A stretch of 64,000 bases of DNA from Crossaster papposus. Lineage: Eukaryota > Echinodermata > Asteroidea > Velatida > Solasteridae. The DNA lies in assembly GCA_037893245.1 (NCBI GenBank), contig JBAIAA010000352.1, positions 124,001-188,000 on the forward strand, in the 5' to 3' direction. Below are positions 61,055-64,000 of the stretch, in pieces (position 1 is the stretch's first letter; the number at the start of each line of letters is the position of its first letter). The notes beneath the pieces are model-generated. The model worked only from the letters and a program-made list of their open reading frames with translations, was not told the origin of the DNA and searched no databases. The translations under genes and the position numbers were made by a program.

Positions 61055-61443
61055 TTAAAGGTAGTATACACCATTGGTAATTGCTTGAATTATCCTCAAT
61101 TGGTAGATTTGGGGGGTTGTATTTGATAGTAAATGTCGTTTAACTGACCTGTCCAAAGTTTTACACTCATGGATGCCGAGAAAAGCACGAAAAACAGCGT
61201 TTTTTTTCAACCGGCGTCGAGCAGTTATTCTTATGTTATTTGTGTTTTTTCGCCATCGCCGTCTGGCGATCGCGAATTTTTTTCTTGATAAAATTTAATT
61301 TTTCAAAATAATTACAGGATATCTAGCGCAATCATTTTGCTGGATGCCTAGAATCATTATTTACTTTCATATGAGTAAGATATTTCTTAATAATTCGGTA
61401 GTAAATTTTTTCGATATCTGCAAATGGTGTATACTCCCTATAA
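61055..61443 (+). mobile_element. MITE family B inside duplication copy 1
   Basis: Starts TTAAAGGTAGTATACACCAT and ends GGTGTATACTCCCTATAAG with a mutated right end. The preceding 40 bp (TATCTGCAAAATGGTGAAGC, CTACCTTTAA) is the right end of another family B copy, so two sit back to back. Confidence 0.85.
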
Positions 61444-61590
61444 GTTACATTTAAAGTCATATTTTGACTGGTCCCTTGGCTGATTATGGCTTGCCTTCCC
61501 TGCAGTAGAGAACCAGCCACTTTCAAATCAATTGTGTTCAAAAAACAGGGGTTAACGAGTAAAAACTCAGATTTCTCTCAATAAAGGGGT

Positions 61591-61757
61591 TGCATTGACG
61601 TCACGCGCGCTACGCGTACGCGCGCTACGCGTACGCGCTAATCGCACGTACAACCATGCGGAGCGGTGAGGTCAAACAAAGTGTGTTTGACCTCACCGCT
61701 CCGCCCGGTTGTACGTGCGATTAGCGCGTACGCGTAGCGCGTGTGACATCACATGCA
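61591..61757. repeat. CpG-rich palindrome with ACGCGT steps
   Basis: Arms of about 75 bp, TGCATTGACGTCACGCGCGC and complement, with GCTACGCGTACGCGC repeats and GGAGCGGTGAGGTCAAACA near the loop. Repeated identically at 63303-63469. Confidence 0.92.
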
Positions 61758-61882
61758 TTAACTTTATTGTTTGCCCTAAGAGTAAGAAGATCTTAAAAAC
61801 CACTTGTGCCTACATTTAGATTGTGTATATAAAGGACAAATTAATTTCTGTGTTTCGAACTTTACCTATTTTACTACTTAGT

Positions 61883-63594
61883 AATGAAATTTGTACAGGT
61901 CAGTTTCATGGTATATATCTATAACTATATAGGATTGAAACAAACAGTGGGTTCCAATTACAAAACATGTCTAGTAAAACTGGTCCAAGACCAATTTGGT
62001 AGTAGTAATCTTTTCAATTTTTTTCATCAAGTTCCTTTTTCATGTTCTTATTTGTTTAAATCTAACGTCCTACTAGAGGTATTCATTTGAGGTACAGTAT
62101 ACATAAAATACTACCCAATTCCCATAGTCCAGTGTAGTAAAAGTACTGCATACTGCAGTTTACTCAAGTAGTATTTTGTAGTATTGGTTGACATTAATTA
62201 ATAAAATCATGCACAAATGAAAATCATATGCACCTAACCCAACAAAAATAACAAAAAAAATGGAAATAAAAATAAAATAAAAAAATAAAACAATCTGTTT
62301 TGAAAAAAACATTTAGTCTAAAGCCTTTATAAGTTTATTCTTAATTCAAAATCTGCTAAATGCAACAACAGCACTGAAAGGAAAGATATGCATCATAAAT
62401 TATGCGAAAAGTAGGGTTTTTTTTGTGCTGTTTCAATATTGGACATTGCAATTGACAGTGTACAATAGTAAATAATAAATAGAGATCTGATCGCCCGACA
62501 CCCACATACATAATTAGATTCACTGTTTGTTGTGTTTAGTCCAAAGTCCGGCCTTTAATAACTTAGATTTGTTCTAGTCCCAACTGGTGTCACAGTCCAA
62601 ATCATCATAACCTACCAAAGTACCATTTATACTTAAACGTTGAACTGTTTAGTGTTTAGTTTTACTGCTCAGAATCACAATAATGCAATAGGGAGCGGCA
62701 AGTTTGAAATTTTCTCTTCAATTCTTAATTTTTATTTTTATATCTGCAAAATGGTGAAGCCTACCTTTAAAGGTAGTATACACCATTGGTAATTGCTTGA
62801 ATTATCCTCAATTGGTAGATTTGGGGGGTTGTATTTGATAGTAAATGTCGTTTAACTGACCTGTCCAAAGTTTTACACTCATGGATGCCGAGAAAAGCAC
62901 GAAAAACAGCGTTTTTTTTCAACCGGCGTCGAGCAGTTATTCTTATGTTATTTGTGTTTTTTCGCCATCGCCGTCTGGCGATCGCGAATTTTTTTCTTGA
63001 TAAAATTTAATTTTTCAAAATAATTACAGGATATCTAGCGCAATCATTTTGCTGGATGCCTAGAATCATTATTTACTTTCATATGAGTAAGATATTTCTT
63101 AATAATTCGGTAGTAAATTTTTTCGATATCTGCAAATGGTGTATACTCCCTATAAGTTACATTTAAAGTCATATTTTGACTGGTCCCTTGGCTGATTATG
63201 GCTTGCCTTCCCTGCAGTAGAGAACCAGCCACTTTCAAATCAATTGTGTTCAAAAAACAGGGGTTAACGAGTAAAAACTCAGATTTCTCTCAATAAAGGG
63301 GTTGCATTGACGTCACGCGCGCTACGCGTACGCGCGCTACGCGTACGCGCTAATCGCACGTACAACCATGCGGAGCGGTGAGGTCAAACAAAGTGTGTTT
63401 GACCTCACCGCTCCGCCCGGTTGTACGTGCGATTAGCGCGTACGCGTAGCGCGTGTGACATCACATGCATTAACTTTATTGTTTGCCCTAAGAGTAAGAA
63501 GATCTTAAAAACCACTTGTGCCTACATTTAGATTGTGTATATAAAGGACAAATTAATTTCTGTGTTTCGAACTTTACCTATTTTACTACTTAGT
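61883..63594 (+). repeat. 1,712-bp tandem duplication, copy 2
   Basis: Base-for-base repeat of 60171-61882 as far as I can read. The only difference noticed is C at 60392 against T at 62104. It contains the second family B MITE (62767-63155) and the second palindrome (63303-63469). Confidence 0.95.
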
Positions 63595-63599
63595 AAAAT

Positions 63600-63623
63600 A
63601 AATAAAATAGGTGCGTAACCCCC

Positions 63624-63654
<31 letters not shown>

Positions 63655-63840
63655 ACCCAAAAAAAGTTACGAAAAGGTCCACATTTTTCGGGGTAAATAA
63701 TGGTATTTAGATGTAGAAATAACGGTACTGGCACACCAAAAATGTTGGTTTCATTTTTGGTCCCATTAATTTTTGAACAGTACAAATTCGCAACCCCCCC
63801 CCCCCCCCCCCAACCAATAACAAATCCTGCGTATGGGCCT
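63600..63840. repeat. Element with poly-C / poly-A boundaries
   Basis: C homopolymers at about 63619-63644 and 63796-63811 flank a core reading ACGAAAAGGTCCACATTTTT and TTTTTGAACAGTACAAATTC. The whole lies between GTAACCCCCC and AATCCTGCGTATGGGCC. Probably a further DNA element. 63841-64000 shows nothing recognisable. Confidence 0.5.
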
Positions 63841-64000
63841 GTACTAACTTAAGTTAAACTCACTTACCCAAATCAAAGGCATTTCGATTAATCAATCAGT
63901 GGTCCTCCGAAACAAAACTCTATTTAGGCTTAAAGTTAAACTTGGCTCGATTGTCAGCTAATCCTGGAGATAGAATGTCACGATCGCATTCACAGTCGCC

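Larger units (their letters stand above)
60171..61882 (+). repeat. 1,712-bp tandem duplication, copy 1
   Basis: Begins AATGAAATTTGTACAGGTCA and contains the end of a MITE, AT-rich unique sequence, a family B MITE (61055-61443) and a CpG palindrome (61591-61757). No protein-coding content that I can support; the two ORFs inside are MITE or chance frames. Confidence 0.95.

Noticed and set aside
60172-62090. Two identical 68-aa ORFs starting MKFVQVSFMVYIYNYIGLKQ
   Set aside because: They begin within a MITE fragment and are identical only because of the 1,712-bp duplication; AT-rich and with no domain.

Overview
This is nuclear DNA from an animal. All four supported genes are on the minus strand and three are split by introns. 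Most of the rest is interspersed repeats, with no operons or ribosome binding sites. The gene set (an alternative NADH dehydrogenase, a PhnD-like solute-binding protein, an intronless UNC5C-like death-domain receptor and a Munc13-4/BAIAP3-type protein), together with tRNA-derived and Deu-type SINEs and many palindromic MITEs, fits a marine invertebrate deuterostome, most likely an echinoderm. That placement is inference; no species is claimed.

Layout. 83-6048: a complete 8-exon gene for a mitochondrial type II NADH:ubiquinone oxidoreductase (464 aa). 7911-8120: one orphan plus-strand exon. 8.1-10.8 kb: repeats. 10833-13917: a 5-exon gene for a 273-aa PhnD-like periplasmic-binding-fold protein without a signal peptide. 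14.0-18.1 kb: MITEs and a CpG-rich putative promoter block. 18102-20216: a single-exon 704-aa UNC5C-like protein (TM, ZU5, UPA, death domain). 20.2-25.5 kb: repeats. 25536 to about 58250: a roughly 25-exon gene for a C2-MUN-C2 protein of the Munc13-4/BAIAP3 group (1286 aa as assembled by hand; every splice phase agrees). 59-64 kb: repeats, including a 1,712-bp near-perfect tandem duplication.

The genes do not form a pathway. NDH-2 feeds electrons into the mitochondrial quinone pool, UNC5C-like proteins signal through death domains, and the Munc13-4/BAIAP3 protein primes vesicle exocytosis. The PhnD-like protein has no known animal role that I can name. The repeats are unusually legible. At least two MITE families appear to use TTAA targets, one supported by comparison of filled and empty sites inside another repeat, and several elements are nested. 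Exon limits were read by eye from splice signals, frame and family conservation, so single boundaries may shift by a few bases.
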